Part shown: positions 26,918 through 34,783 of the stretch, one piece after another
Layout: every line of letters starts with the position of its first letter
How positions within the stretch are numbered: the first letter of the stretch is position 1
DNA from: Sphingopyxis sp. UBA6723
Lineage (GTDB): Bacteria; Pseudomonadota; Alphaproteobacteria; Sphingomonadales; Sphingomonadaceae
NCBI RefSeq assembly: GCF_002454115.1
Contig: NZ_DKIH01000011.1
Location: forward strand, 261,426 to 325,425
DNA: 64,000 bases
Direction: 5' to 3'
Notes under the pieces: generated by a model
What the model saw: only the letters and a program-made list of their open reading frames with translations
What the model was told of the DNA's origin: nothing
The model's database searches: none
Position numbers and translations under genes: made by a program

Positions 26918-27627
26918 CCGACCCGGCCCCGCGCGTCGCAATCTATGATCTTGACCGCACCGTGCTGCGCAAACCGACCTTCACGCTGTTCCTGCTGTGG
27001 GCCGCGGCGCGCGAGGCGCCGTGGCGATTGCTGCTGCTGCCCGCGCTTGCCGCGCTGATGATCGGCTATGCGCTGCGCCTTTATGGCCGCGACCGGTTCA
27101 AGCCCGCCGCGATCCGCCTGATGCTCGGACCGCATCTGACCGCCGCGCGCGCCGCGGGGCTTGCGACGAAGTTTGCCTCCTGGCGCGTACCGCGCGACGT
27201 TCCGCCGGGCGCCCAAGCCTGCGTCGCGCGCGACCGCGCGGAGGGATACCGTTTGCTGATGGCGACCGCAGCGCCGGAATTTTACGCGGGCGCGATCGCC
27301 GACGCGCTGGGGTTCGACGCGATCGTCGCCTCGCGCCACCAGCGCGACCCCGCCGGCAACTGGCTGCCGCAGCTCGACGGGCGGAATTGCTATGGCGCCG
27401 AAAAGGCGCGCCGTGTCGCCGAATGGCTGGCTGCCCATGCACCCGATGGCGCCGCGCATATCCGCGCCTATTCGGATCATGTCAGCGATGCGCCGACCTT
27501 TGCCCTTGCTGATCAAGCCTGGCTCGTCGGACGCGGCAACAAATTTGTCCGGCTGGCGGCGCAGCATGGCTGGCAGGTGGCCGATTTTGAAGAAGCGACG
27601 GCAGGCGCCGCCACCCAGGTTCGATAA
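26914..27627 (+). CDS. HAD-superfamily phosphatase (HAD-IB, SerB-like)
   Basis: A 237-residue protein. DxDxT motif YDLDRTVL (Asp12, Asp14, Thr16), an alpha-helical cap with a hydrophobic stretch (residues 35-50), motif II LLMATAAPEFY, and motif III AYSDHVSDAPTFALAD. HAD-IB enzymes dephosphorylate small molecules such as phosphoserine or lysophosphatidate-type lipids. Coupled on both sides (ATGA with the flippase, TAATG with the next gene). Likely removes a phosphate from an intermediate of this pathway. Confidence 0.85.
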   Translation: MTDPAPRVAIYDLDRTVLRKPTFTLFLLWAAAREAPWRLLLLPALAALMIGYALRLYGRDRFKPAAIRLMLGPHLTAARAAGLATKFASWRVPRDVPPGAQACVARDRAEGYRLLMATAAPEFYAGAIADALGFDAIVASRHQRDPAGNWLPQLDGRNCYGAEKARRVAEWLAAHAPDGAAHIRAYSDHVSDAPTFALADQAWLVGRGNKFVRLAAQHGWQVADFEEATAGAATQVR

Positions 27628-28766
27628 TGCGCATCCTGTTCCTGTTCATCGGCGAGCCGCACCAGATTTTCCACGCGCTGCCGATCGCGGCCGAAATGGC
27701 GGCGGCGGGCTCCCATGTCGAAGTTGCCGTTGCCAGCACCCGCCATCTGCCCGTGGTCGAGCAAGTCGCGGCCGCTTACCCCGGCTTTGCTCCCCGCATT
27801 AAACTGCTGGGGCAGCGGGGGATCAGCCGCTGGCTTCGCGCCCGCGCCATCATTCGCCATCCGCGTCTGCCGATCCTGTTCGGCGCCCTGCGCTTTTTGC
27901 GCCGGTTCGACGCGATCGTCGTGCCCGAGCGGACAACCACCGCGATCCGCCACTTCCTGCCGCGCCGCACGCGGCTGATCTTTACCCCGCACGGCGCTGG
28001 CGACCGCGCGATCATGCTCGATCCGCGGGACCGGCATTTCGATTTTGTGCTGGTTGCAGGCGAAAAGAGTGAACAGCGACTGCTCGATGCCGGGACGATC
28101 CGGCCTGGACACTACGCGCTCAACGGCTATGTAAAACTCGACCTGATGGCGCGTCTCGACAAGACGCGCGCGCCCTTGTTCGACAATGGTCGTCCTACGG
28201 TTCTCTACGCGCCGCACTTTCATCGCGGGCTATCGTCATGGGACCGTTTCGGGCGTGACATCATCGACTGGTTCGCGGCGCAGGATCGCTATAATCTGGT
28301 CGTTGCGCCGCACATTCGCCTGTTTGCCGAGGCGAGCGATGCCGACCGCGCCGCGGTGAAGGCGCTCGCCGTGCCGGGCAAGATTTTGATCGATCTCGGC
28401 TCCGATCGTCTGTTCGACATGAGCTATACCAGCGGCGCCGACATCTATCTGGGCGACGTCAGCAGTCAGGTGTACGAATTTCTGTCAACGCCGCGCCCGT
28501 GCCTGTTCCTCAACGCGCATGACGTCGATTGGGTGGGCGATCCCGACTATCTGTTCTGGACCTTGGGCGACGTGGTCGATGACCTTGCGGCGCTCCCCGG
28601 CGCGCTCGATCAGGCCGCCGCGCATCACCCGCGCTATATCGACGCCCAACGCGAACGGTTGGCCGAATCGATCGGCGGCGATCCGGCGGGAGCGGCGCAG
28701 CGGGGTGCCAAGGCGATTGCGCGCTTCCTTGCAAAGGACACAGCACAGGATAAGAGCGGCGGATGA
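27627..28766 (+). CDS. CDP-glycerol glycerophosphotransferase-like enzyme
   Basis: A 379-residue GT-B-like protein. LIFTPHGAGDRAIM, NGYVKLDLM, TVLYAPHFHRGLSSWDRFG, VVAPHIRLF and ADIYLGDVSSQVYEFLST follow the order of motifs in TagB/TagF-type glycerophosphotransferases, including the C-terminal D-x-SS-x-x-E-F element. It would transfer a polyol phosphate from a CDP-alcohol to a lipid or sugar. No membrane helix apart from weak N-terminal hydrophobicity. Fits with the adjacent CDP-alcohol enzyme and nucleotidyltransferases. The donor is not known. Confidence 0.75.
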   Translation: MRILFLFIGEPHQIFHALPIAAEMAAAGSHVEVAVASTRHLPVVEQVAAAYPGFAPRIKLLGQRGISRWLRARAIIRHPRLPILFGALRFLRRFDAIVVPERTTTAIRHFLPRRTRLIFTPHGAGDRAIMLDPRDRHFDFVLVAGEKSEQRLLDAGTIRPGHYALNGYVKLDLMARLDKTRAPLFDNGRPTVLYAPHFHRGLSSWDRFGRDIIDWFAAQDRYNLVVAPHIRLFAEASDADRAAVKALAVPGKILIDLGSDRLFDMSYTSGADIYLGDVSSQVYEFLSTPRPCLFLNAHDVDWVGDPDYLFWTLGDVVDDLAALPGALDQAAAHHPRYIDAQRERLAESIGGDPAGAAQRGAKAIARFLAKDTAQDKSGG

Positions 28767-29866
28767 GCGAACCAACGACCCTGCCCGCCCTGGCACTGAT
28801 CGGCGACAATCCGACCCTGCTGTGGGGGATGACCATCGCCGAACGGCTGCGCCGGATGGCGCGCGCCGAAGGCTTGCCGGACACGCCGCCGCCATCGGGT
28901 GCCCGACTGTATGTCAATCTCGACTATGTCTTCGATCCGGTGTGGCTGCGCCACATCATCACCCTGCCTGGCACGGTGGTGATGGACGGCGACGCGCTGG
29001 TGATGGCGCACCTGACCGGCGGCATGACCCCCGATGATATCGCGGCGCATCGCGACGCGCTGACGCTCATCGATTACCGCGACAATCCGCAAATCTACAA
29101 CCGCCAGCTGCGCAAGCTGGATACGCCGTTTATCCAGCGGCTGACCCCCGAGACGCGGCGCGAAATCGAGCGCAAAAGCTATTTTGGTGCCTACAAGGGC
29201 GTCACCGATTTGCTTACCAAATATCTGTGGCCCGAACTGGCGCTTTGGCTGACGCGGATTGCCGCCAGCATCGGCATGACCCCGAATATGGTCACGGCGA
29301 TCGGTGCGGCGCTTTGCATCTACGCCACCTATCTTTTCGCTTACGGCCATTATTGGACCGGGATGCTCGCTGCCTTCATCTTCATGGTGTTCGACACCGT
29401 CGACGGAAAGCTCGCGCGCTGCACGATCACCTCGTCGAAATGGGGCAATATCGCCGACCATGGCGTCGATTTGGTCCACCCGCCCTTTTGGTGGTATTTC
29501 TGGGGCGTCGGCTTGGGCAGCTGGGGGCTCGCACTGTCCGACCAGACCTTCCTGCTGGTGATGATCGCGGTCGTCGCGGGCTATGTGCTTCAGCGCGTGA
29601 TCGAGGGGATGTTCATCAAGGATTTCGGCATGGACGTCCACGTCTGGCGGCGGTTCGACAGCCAGTTCCGGCTGATCACCGCGCGCCGTAATCCCAACAT
29701 CGCGATCCTGTTCTTCGCGACGCTCGCGGGTCGCCCCGACATCGGGCTGATCGCGGTCGCATGGTGGACGATCATCTCACTGGTCGTCCATGCGGTGCAG
29801 CTGGTGCAGGCCTATGCCCAGCGGCGCGCCGGGCGCCCGATTGTCAGCTGGATGGAGGAAGCATGA
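28763..29866 (+). CDS. CDP-alcohol phosphatidyltransferase with extra N-terminal domain
   Basis: A 367-residue protein. The CDP-OH-P signature is complete at 211-236 (DTVDGKLAR, then G228, D232 and D236), inside a C-terminal region with about six membrane helices from residue 155. Residues 1-150 are soluble and resemble the back half of a sugar/inositol-phosphate nucleotidyltransferase (RLYVNLDYVFDP) but lack the GxGxR nucleotide loop. This recalls fused inositol-1-phosphate cytidylyltransferase/DIPP synthases, here with a degenerate front domain. Starts by ATGA overlap with the previous gene. Confidence 0.85.
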   Translation: MSEPTTLPALALIGDNPTLLWGMTIAERLRRMARAEGLPDTPPPSGARLYVNLDYVFDPVWLRHIITLPGTVVMDGDALVMAHLTGGMTPDDIAAHRDALTLIDYRDNPQIYNRQLRKLDTPFIQRLTPETRREIERKSYFGAYKGVTDLLTKYLWPELALWLTRIAASIGMTPNMVTAIGAALCIYATYLFAYGHYWTGMLAAFIFMVFDTVDGKLARCTITSSKWGNIADHGVDLVHPPFWWYFWGVGLGSWGLALSDQTFLLVMIAVVAGYVLQRVIEGMFIKDFGMDVHVWRRFDSQFRLITARRNPNIAILFFATLAGRPDIGLIAVAWWTIISLVVHAVQLVQAYAQRRAGRPIVSWMEEA

Positions 29867-30291
29867 ACGACACCATCGCCAAATTCGGCCATCCCGCGAC
29901 GCTGATCGCCGAATATGAGCATTGGGTCGTGTTGCTGCGTCCGGCGCAGCCGACACTCGGCGCGCTGGTGCTGGCGGCGAAATCCGACGCGACGGCGTTC
30001 GGCGATCTGCCCGCGGCAGCGCATGCCGAGCTCAAAATCGCCACGGCGGCGATCGAGGCCGCGCTGAGTCAGGCGATCGGCTACACTCGGATCAATTATC
30101 TGATGCTGATGATGGTCGATCCGCACGTTCATTTCCACGTCCTGCCGCGCTACGATGGCGAACGGATGGGCGCAGGCCTGGCGGTCCCCGATACCGGTTG
30201 GCCGGGGCCGCCCGATCTGGCGCAGGCGGTGAAGCTCGGCGATGCACAGATCGCGGCGCTCACCGACTGGCTGAAGCCCTATTTCGCGTAA
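29863..30291 (+). CDS. HIT family nucleotide hydrolase/transferase
   Basis: A 142-residue protein with the histidine triad DPHVHFHVLPRY (His88, His90, His92) and a supporting N-terminal strand pair. HIT proteins cleave or transfer nucleotide monophosphates, for example ADP- or CDP-linked substrates. Start overlaps the CDP-alcohol enzyme stop (ATGA). Last of the five-gene operon; its 3' end overlaps the convergent nucleotidyltransferase gene by 13 bp. Confidence 0.88.
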   Translation: MNDTIAKFGHPATLIAEYEHWVVLLRPAQPTLGALVLAAKSDATAFGDLPAAAHAELKIATAAIEAALSQAIGYTRINYLMLMMVDPHVHFHVLPRYDGERMGAGLAVPDTGWPGPPDLAQAVKLGDAQIAALTDWLKPYFA

Positions 30292-31043
30292 CGGCCTTCT
30301 GCCGCCCATTTCGCGGTAAGCGCATCGGCGGCTTCGACATCCTGCGGGAAGTCGACCTCCTGCCACTCCAGACCTTCGATCGATACGGTGCCGACGCGAT
30401 TGCCCTTGGCGATGACGTCGATCGCGCGCAGATACCAGCGCTCGACCCCTTCGGGGGTGCGCATCATCTGATCGATTTGGTTGCGAAAGATTGACGGGCC
30501 ATCGCCGACAAAGGCCAGCATCCCGATCGATTCAGCGTTGGTGTCGGGGGGCAGCAGCCGCTTGCCGATATGATGCAGTCGCCCCGCGGCGTCGCGATTC
30601 ACCTTCATATCGTCGTCGTCATAGTCGGGTTTGACGTCGACGGTGACGGTGATCGGTTCGTTCGCCCCGGCGATAAGCTTGGCGACGATCTCTTCCGAAA
30701 CGATGGTGTCGCCGTTGAGAATGATGAAATCGCGGTCCATTTCCTCACGCGCGATCCAGCAGGTTCCTAGATTGTCGGCGACCTGGAAAAAGGGGTTGAA
30801 CAAGGTGCGGATACGCACCCCGGTGTCGCGATAGAGTTGCAACGCATGATCCTCGACGCGTTCGGTGCGAAAGCCGGTGACGACGACGATGTCCTTGATG
30901 CCGTTGGCCGCGAGCGCCGCGACCTGCCAGCCGATCAGCGTGCGACCGTTCAGGTCGATCAGGCATTTGGGAATGTCGCGGGTCAGCGGCAGCAGGCGCG
31001 AACCCTGTCCGGCCGACAGGATGATGGCTTTTTCGATGGTCAT
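30279..31043 (-). CDS. NTP transferase, phosphocholine/inositol-phosphate cytidylyltransferase-like
   Basis: A 254-residue protein. Nucleotide loop ILSAGQGSRLLPLTRDIPK (residues 8-26) and LNGDT (109-113) are typical of the sugar-phosphate nucleotidyltransferase fold, closest in feel to LicC-type choline-phosphate cytidylyltransferases (PKCLIDLNG after the loop). It would make an NDP- or CDP-activated alcohol or sugar. Start ATG overlaps the upstream gene stop (ATGA). Likely supplies the donor for the facing operon. Confidence 0.82.
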   Translation of the reverse strand: MTIEKAIILSAGQGSRLLPLTRDIPKCLIDLNGRTLIGWQVAALAANGIKDIVVVTGFRTERVEDHALQLYRDTGVRIRTLFNPFFQVADNLGTCWIAREEMDRDFIILNGDTIVSEEIVAKLIAGANEPITVTVDVKPDYDDDDMKVNRDAAGRLHHIGKRLLPPDTNAESIGMLAFVGDGPSIFRNQIDQMMRTPEGVERWYLRAIDVIAKGNRVGTVSIEGLEWQEVDFPQDVEAADALTAKWAAEGRYAK

Positions 31044-31825
31044 AGGATTGGCCCTATAGCGGCTTGGCCCCGTGCGGCAAATATCCGCTCGATCAGCTCG
31101 ATATCGGAAGGCTTGTCGGCGTCGATGCACGCCTCGGCCTCGGACATCGGTACGATCGCCGCCTTTAGCCCGAAGCGCAGCCCGGCGCGCGCCACCCCCT
31201 GCTGGATCGTGAACAGGCGGAGCAGCGCGCCGATCAGCAGCCATGGGCCGAACGCCGCAATGATCTTCAGTCCCTTTTTGCGGTCGCGTTCGATCCGCCC
31301 CCAGAAGTCGAGCAGCGGCAGCACGCGCCGCCCGCGCAGGTAGAACAAGTTCGCGCCCGACCACCCGCCGCCGCGGAATTTGAGCCAGGTGCGTCTGGAT
31401 TCTGGATAGCGTTCGAACAGCACGGCGCGCTCAACCATCGCCACTGCAACATCGCTATCCGCGGCGCCGTGCAGGAATTCGGCGAGCATCGTCGGGGTGA
31501 GCAGGACATGGTCGGCCGTGGTCACGAGCAGCGGATCGTCGCCCGTAGGCAGCGCCGCCGCGAGCGAGCTGCTGATCCCTTGTCCCGAATCGACGAAATG
31601 CAGGTTGGCGAAATCCGCCAGCTCCGGCTGGACGGCAAGTTCGGCGCTGTTCTGCGCGAGGATCGTGATCGGGCCGACCTCTGGTGCGGCGCGCAGCGCG
31701 CGCACGACATGGACCAACATCGGCTGTCCCGCGATGGGCAGCAACGCCTTGGTCGATACCCCGCTGCCCGTGAGCAGTGGGTCGGGGCCGGGACGGCTAC
31801 CCGCAAGGATGATCGCCGGAATCAT
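31040..31825 (-). CDS. MobA-like/NTP transferase family protein
   Basis: A 261-residue protein. IILAGSRPGPDPLL followed by GVSTKALLPIAGQPMLVHVV is the nucleotidyltransferase N-terminus with an insertion in the loop, and LLVTTADHVLLT is the DxD-like central strand. The C-terminal third contains a hydrophobic stretch (FGPWLLIGALLRLF). Substrate unknown. Coupled by ATGA overlaps to both neighbours on the minus strand. Confidence 0.78.
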   Translation of the reverse strand: MIPAIILAGSRPGPDPLLTGSGVSTKALLPIAGQPMLVHVVRALRAAPEVGPITILAQNSAELAVQPELADFANLHFVDSGQGISSSLAAALPTGDDPLLVTTADHVLLTPTMLAEFLHGAADSDVAVAMVERAVLFERYPESRRTWLKFRGGGWSGANLFYLRGRRVLPLLDFWGRIERDRKKGLKIIAAFGPWLLIGALLRLFTIQQGVARAGLRFGLKAAIVPMSEAEACIDADKPSDIELIERIFAARGQAAIGPIL

Positions 31826-32775
31826 TCGGCGATGGGTGCAGGCGCAACCGGGCGCGCGGTGACGCCGCGCAGGAAATCGGTCATCTCGGGCAGGATCGGG
31901 CCTTTGTATGCGAGGGGTTTCGTCAGCGCCATGACCAGGTCATTGTGGCTCAGCCCGTCATATTCGCGCAGCGCCGCCGAGCCGCCGACCTTCTGCATCG
32001 CTGCCGCTAGTCGCTGGCTGTTGCGCACGCGCACCACGGTGTCAGCGGTGCCATGGCCGAGCCACAGCGGCGGCGCATCGGCGCGCACGAAAGTGATCGG
32101 CTGGGTCCGCTCGACCGGGCGGATGTCGCCCATCGCGACATCGGCGCGGCCACCCTCCTCGAAGGGCGCGAAATCATAGGGGCCAGCCAGCGCCGCGACG
32201 CCGCGGATCACCGACGTGTCGCTGCCCGCCGCCTTCATCCACTGCGGGTCGAGCGCCAGCATCACCGCATTATAGGCACCCGCCGAATGACCCGACAACG
32301 CGATGCGATCGGGATCGCCGCCATAGTTCGCGATATTGGCGTCGGTCCATGCGACGGCGGCGGCGCTGTCGTGGAGGAAGTCGGGCCAATGCCCGTCGGG
32401 GACGATCCGGTAGTCGGGGATGACGACGATGAAGCCCTGTCGCGCAAAGGCGCGCCCGGCGAAGCCATAATCGTCGCGCTGGCCGCTGTACCAGCCGCCA
32501 CCGTAAAGCCAGACGAGCACCGGCTGCTTGTCGGTCTTCTTGGTCCCCGTCGGCACCCAGATGTTGAGCTTGTTGCGCTCCCCCGCACCATAGGGCTGCC
32601 CCGCCACCTGCAAGGTCGCGCCGTCACTATCGCCGAGCAATCGGTCGCCAAGGTTGAGCGATTTCGCGCCGCCCGCGACAATGATCCGCGCCGCGCCCCC
32701 GAACAACAGGATCAGCAGGACCCCCACGAGCAGGAATTTGATCAAGCGTCGTCCTTTGGAAATCGGTGCTGCCAT
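31822..32775 (-). CDS. Membrane-anchored alpha/beta hydrolase (BD-FAE/HSL-like esterase)
   Basis: A 317-residue protein. N-terminal transmembrane helix at about residues 12-34 (LIKFLLVGVLLILLFGGAAR); oxyanion motif LYGGGWYSG; nucleophile elbow SGHSAGAYNA; acidic residue near HGTADTVV; histidine in GLSHNDLV. It probably faces the periplasm and hydrolyses a carboxyl ester. First gene of the three-gene minus-strand operon with the two nucleotidyltransferases, so it may trim or transfer acyl groups on the same product. Confidence 0.85.
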   Translation of the reverse strand: MAAPISKGRRLIKFLLVGVLLILLFGGAARIIVAGGAKSLNLGDRLLGDSDGATLQVAGQPYGAGERNKLNIWVPTGTKKTDKQPVLVWLYGGGWYSGQRDDYGFAGRAFARQGFIVVIPDYRIVPDGHWPDFLHDSAAAVAWTDANIANYGGDPDRIALSGHSAGAYNAVMLALDPQWMKAAGSDTSVIRGVAALAGPYDFAPFEEGGRADVAMGDIRPVERTQPITFVRADAPPLWLGHGTADTVVRVRNSQRLAAAMQKVGGSAALREYDGLSHNDLVMALTKPLAYKGPILPEMTDFLRGVTARPVAPAPIAE

Positions 32776-32838
32776 CCTTGCGCCCTACAAGGCGGTGGCG
32801 CGTGGAACAAGCGGCGGGGCATGACCGACACCTCACTT

Positions 32839-32929
32839 CGTCACTCCGGATTTGATCCGGAGTCTATGAATTCTGAGGAAGGGCATGCCGGAAAGGACCG
32901 ATGGATCCCGGATCAAGTCCGGGATGACG
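32839..32929. repeat. Inverted repeat of CGTCA..CCGGAT..GATCCGG type
   Basis: CGTCACTCCGGATTTGATCC at the left (arm 32839-32864) and the inverted, slightly diverged unit at 32903-32929 both form hairpins with a TTGA/TCAA loop. The element lies between the divergent esterase and DAG-kinase-like genes. The remaining gap shows no other feature. Confidence 0.78.
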
Positions 32930-32984
32930 AATAGGAGGAAAGCAATTCGGCCACCTTTTTCATCTTCATGCGTAGGACAGCGCG

Positions 32985-33815
32985 ATGACCAGTTCCTTCA
33001 CCCGCCCCGCCCTGATCTGTAACACCCAAAGTGGCAGCCATGACGCCGCTGTCCGCGAACAGATTGCCGAGCTTTGCCGCGCCCATAACGCGCCGCTTGT
33101 GGCGACCTTTGCCCTGCCCGACGGCGACATTCCCGATGCCGACGCGCTGAAGCAGCACGGCATCGACCTGTTGCTGGTGTGGACCGGCGACGGCACGATC
33201 AACGCGGCGGCGACGAAAGCCGCAGGTTGGGATGGCGCAATCCTGGCGCTGCCCGGCGGCACGCTCAACCTGTTGTCAAAGGCGCTGCACGGCGACCGGC
33301 CGGCACCCGACATTCTGTCCGATGTCCTGCAGGGCAATGCGCGGCGCAGCGCGATCCCGACGGTGCAGTCCGACACCGGCACCGCCTTCATCACCGTCGT
33401 CGCTGGTCCGGCTACGCGCTGGGCAGAGGTGCGCGAGACGATGCGGCAGGACGGGATTATCGAGGCGAGCCGCGCCGCACCCGAAGCGCTCGACGAAATG
33501 TTGAACGCCCCCGGCGTCCGCGTGGGACCGGACGGCGAAGCCTATCCGGCGGTCATTCTGACCCCGACCGCTGATGGCATTCGCGCCGACGGCATCCTGG
33601 CCGAAGGAACCGGCGACGTTCTGCGTCATGGCCTCGCGTGGCTCGGCGGCGACTTTCGCGACGGGCCGAGCGAGCCGATCACGACCGCCGACACGATCAT
33701 GCTGGAGAGCGAGCAGCCGATCAGCCTGGAATTTGACGGCGAGCTGGACGCGGTGGCGTCCCCCGCAAAATTTTCGCTGGGGTCCAGCGCGGTCGATTTT
33801 ATCGCGACGGCATGA
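32985..33815 (+). CDS. Diacylglycerol/lipid kinase family protein (DAGK_cat)
   Basis: A 276-residue protein. N-terminal NTQSGSHD, the signature VWTGDGTINAAATKA (GDGT), and ALPGGTLNLLSKAL are the three glycine-rich ATP-site elements of the DAG/sphingosine/YegS kinase fold, followed by a beta-rich C-terminal domain. The lipid substrate is not predictable; in a sphingolipid-making order, ceramide-like substrates are possible (inference). Next gene starts by ATGA overlap. Confidence 0.87.
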   Translation: MTSSFTRPALICNTQSGSHDAAVREQIAELCRAHNAPLVATFALPDGDIPDADALKQHGIDLLLVWTGDGTINAAATKAAGWDGAILALPGGTLNLLSKALHGDRPAPDILSDVLQGNARRSAIPTVQSDTGTAFITVVAGPATRWAEVRETMRQDGIIEASRAAPEALDEMLNAPGVRVGPDGEAYPAVILTPTADGIRADGILAEGTGDVLRHGLAWLGGDFRDGPSEPITTADTIMLESEQPISLEFDGELDAVASPAKFSLGSSAVDFIATA

Positions 33816-34660
33816 CGCGGCTGTTCCATATCAGCGACCTGCATTTCGGATTGGAGGATCGCACCGCGCTCGACTGGTTCCGCGAATGTGTGCGGCGCGA
33901 ACAACCTGACGCGGTGCTGATTACCGGCGACCTGACAATGCGCGCGCGCAGCCATGAATTTGCCGCGGCGTGCGACTGGATCGAAGCGCTCGACGTGCCG
34001 GTCACGGTCGAGGTCGGCAACCACGACCTACCCTATTTCAACCCGCTCGCGCGATTTTTCTGGCCTTATCGCCGTATCCGCAGGATCGAACGACTGGTCG
34101 AGCGCGAGTTGAATCTTGCCGCGGTCGCCGTCGTGCCGCTCAAGACCACCGCGCGCGCGCAATGGCGGCTCGACTGGTCGAAGGGCTGGGTCACAGGCGA
34201 CGCGCTCGCCAAGACGCTGGCCGCCATCGATGCGCTGCCAAGCGGGACCACCGCGCTCGTTACCGCGCATCATCCGCTGGTCGAAGCGGGAACGAAAGGT
34301 CGCGCCCTGACCCGCGGCGGCGCCCGCGCGCTCGAAGCCCTGGCATCGCGCGGCGTTGCGGCGGTGCTGACCGGCCATGTCCATGACGCGTTCGACCTGG
34401 TCGCGCCCACCGCTGCCGGACCGATCCGGATGATCGGTGCGGGGACCTTGTCACAACGCATCCGGTCCACCCCGCCCAGCTTCAACGAACTGCGAATCAA
34501 GGATGGTGACGTGGCCGTTCGGGTCCGCAATGTCGACGCAGTGCCGACCCCGGACATGCAGATTGCCGACGTGCCGCCCGATGCCCTGCCCCCGCGCGAG
34601 CCGGGCGAGCCGGTGGCCCCCATCCACGCCATTCCTCCCGTCGATCCGCCGGTGCATTGA
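33812..34660 (+). CDS. Metallophosphoesterase (calcineurin-like, CpdA/Icc type)
   Basis: A 282-residue protein. Metal motifs HISDLHFG (6-13), ITGDLTMRA, VGNHDLPY, TAHHPLV and LTGHVHDAF are all present in order, so the dinuclear site is complete. Members hydrolyse cyclic nucleotides, nucleotide-diphosphate lipids or other phosphodiesters. The C-terminal 40 residues are Pro-rich (PPREPGEPVAPIHAIPPVD) and probably disordered. Coupled to the lipid kinase gene (ATGA). Confidence 0.88.
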   Translation: MTRLFHISDLHFGLEDRTALDWFRECVRREQPDAVLITGDLTMRARSHEFAAACDWIEALDVPVTVEVGNHDLPYFNPLARFFWPYRRIRRIERLVERELNLAAVAVVPLKTTARAQWRLDWSKGWVTGDALAKTLAAIDALPSGTTALVTAHHPLVEAGTKGRALTRGGARALEALASRGVAAVLTGHVHDAFDLVAPTAAGPIRMIGAGTLSQRIRSTPPSFNELRIKDGDVAVRVRNVDAVPTPDMQIADVPPDALPPREPGEPVAPIHAIPPVDPPVH

Positions 34661-34688
34661 CGCGGGGCGGCGCGCGCCCACTGTCGCT

Positions 34689-34707
34689 AATGCGAGTGAC
34701 TTTCAAT
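34689..34707. promoter_or_regulatory. Fur-like box upstream of the iron ABC transporter
   Basis: AATGCGAGTGACTTTCAAT is an imperfect inverted repeat around a central G (6 of 9 positions), similar in shape to Fur boxes. It lies about 77 bp upstream of the substrate-binding protein start. Iron repression of such transporters by Fur is well established; this site is called by eye. Confidence 0.45.
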
Positions 34708-34783
34708 TTTTCGCGCGTTCGGATACGGGTTGCAGTTGCCGCGCACGGCGCTTACGCCAGCCGACAAAAGGAGCCGTATTTCG

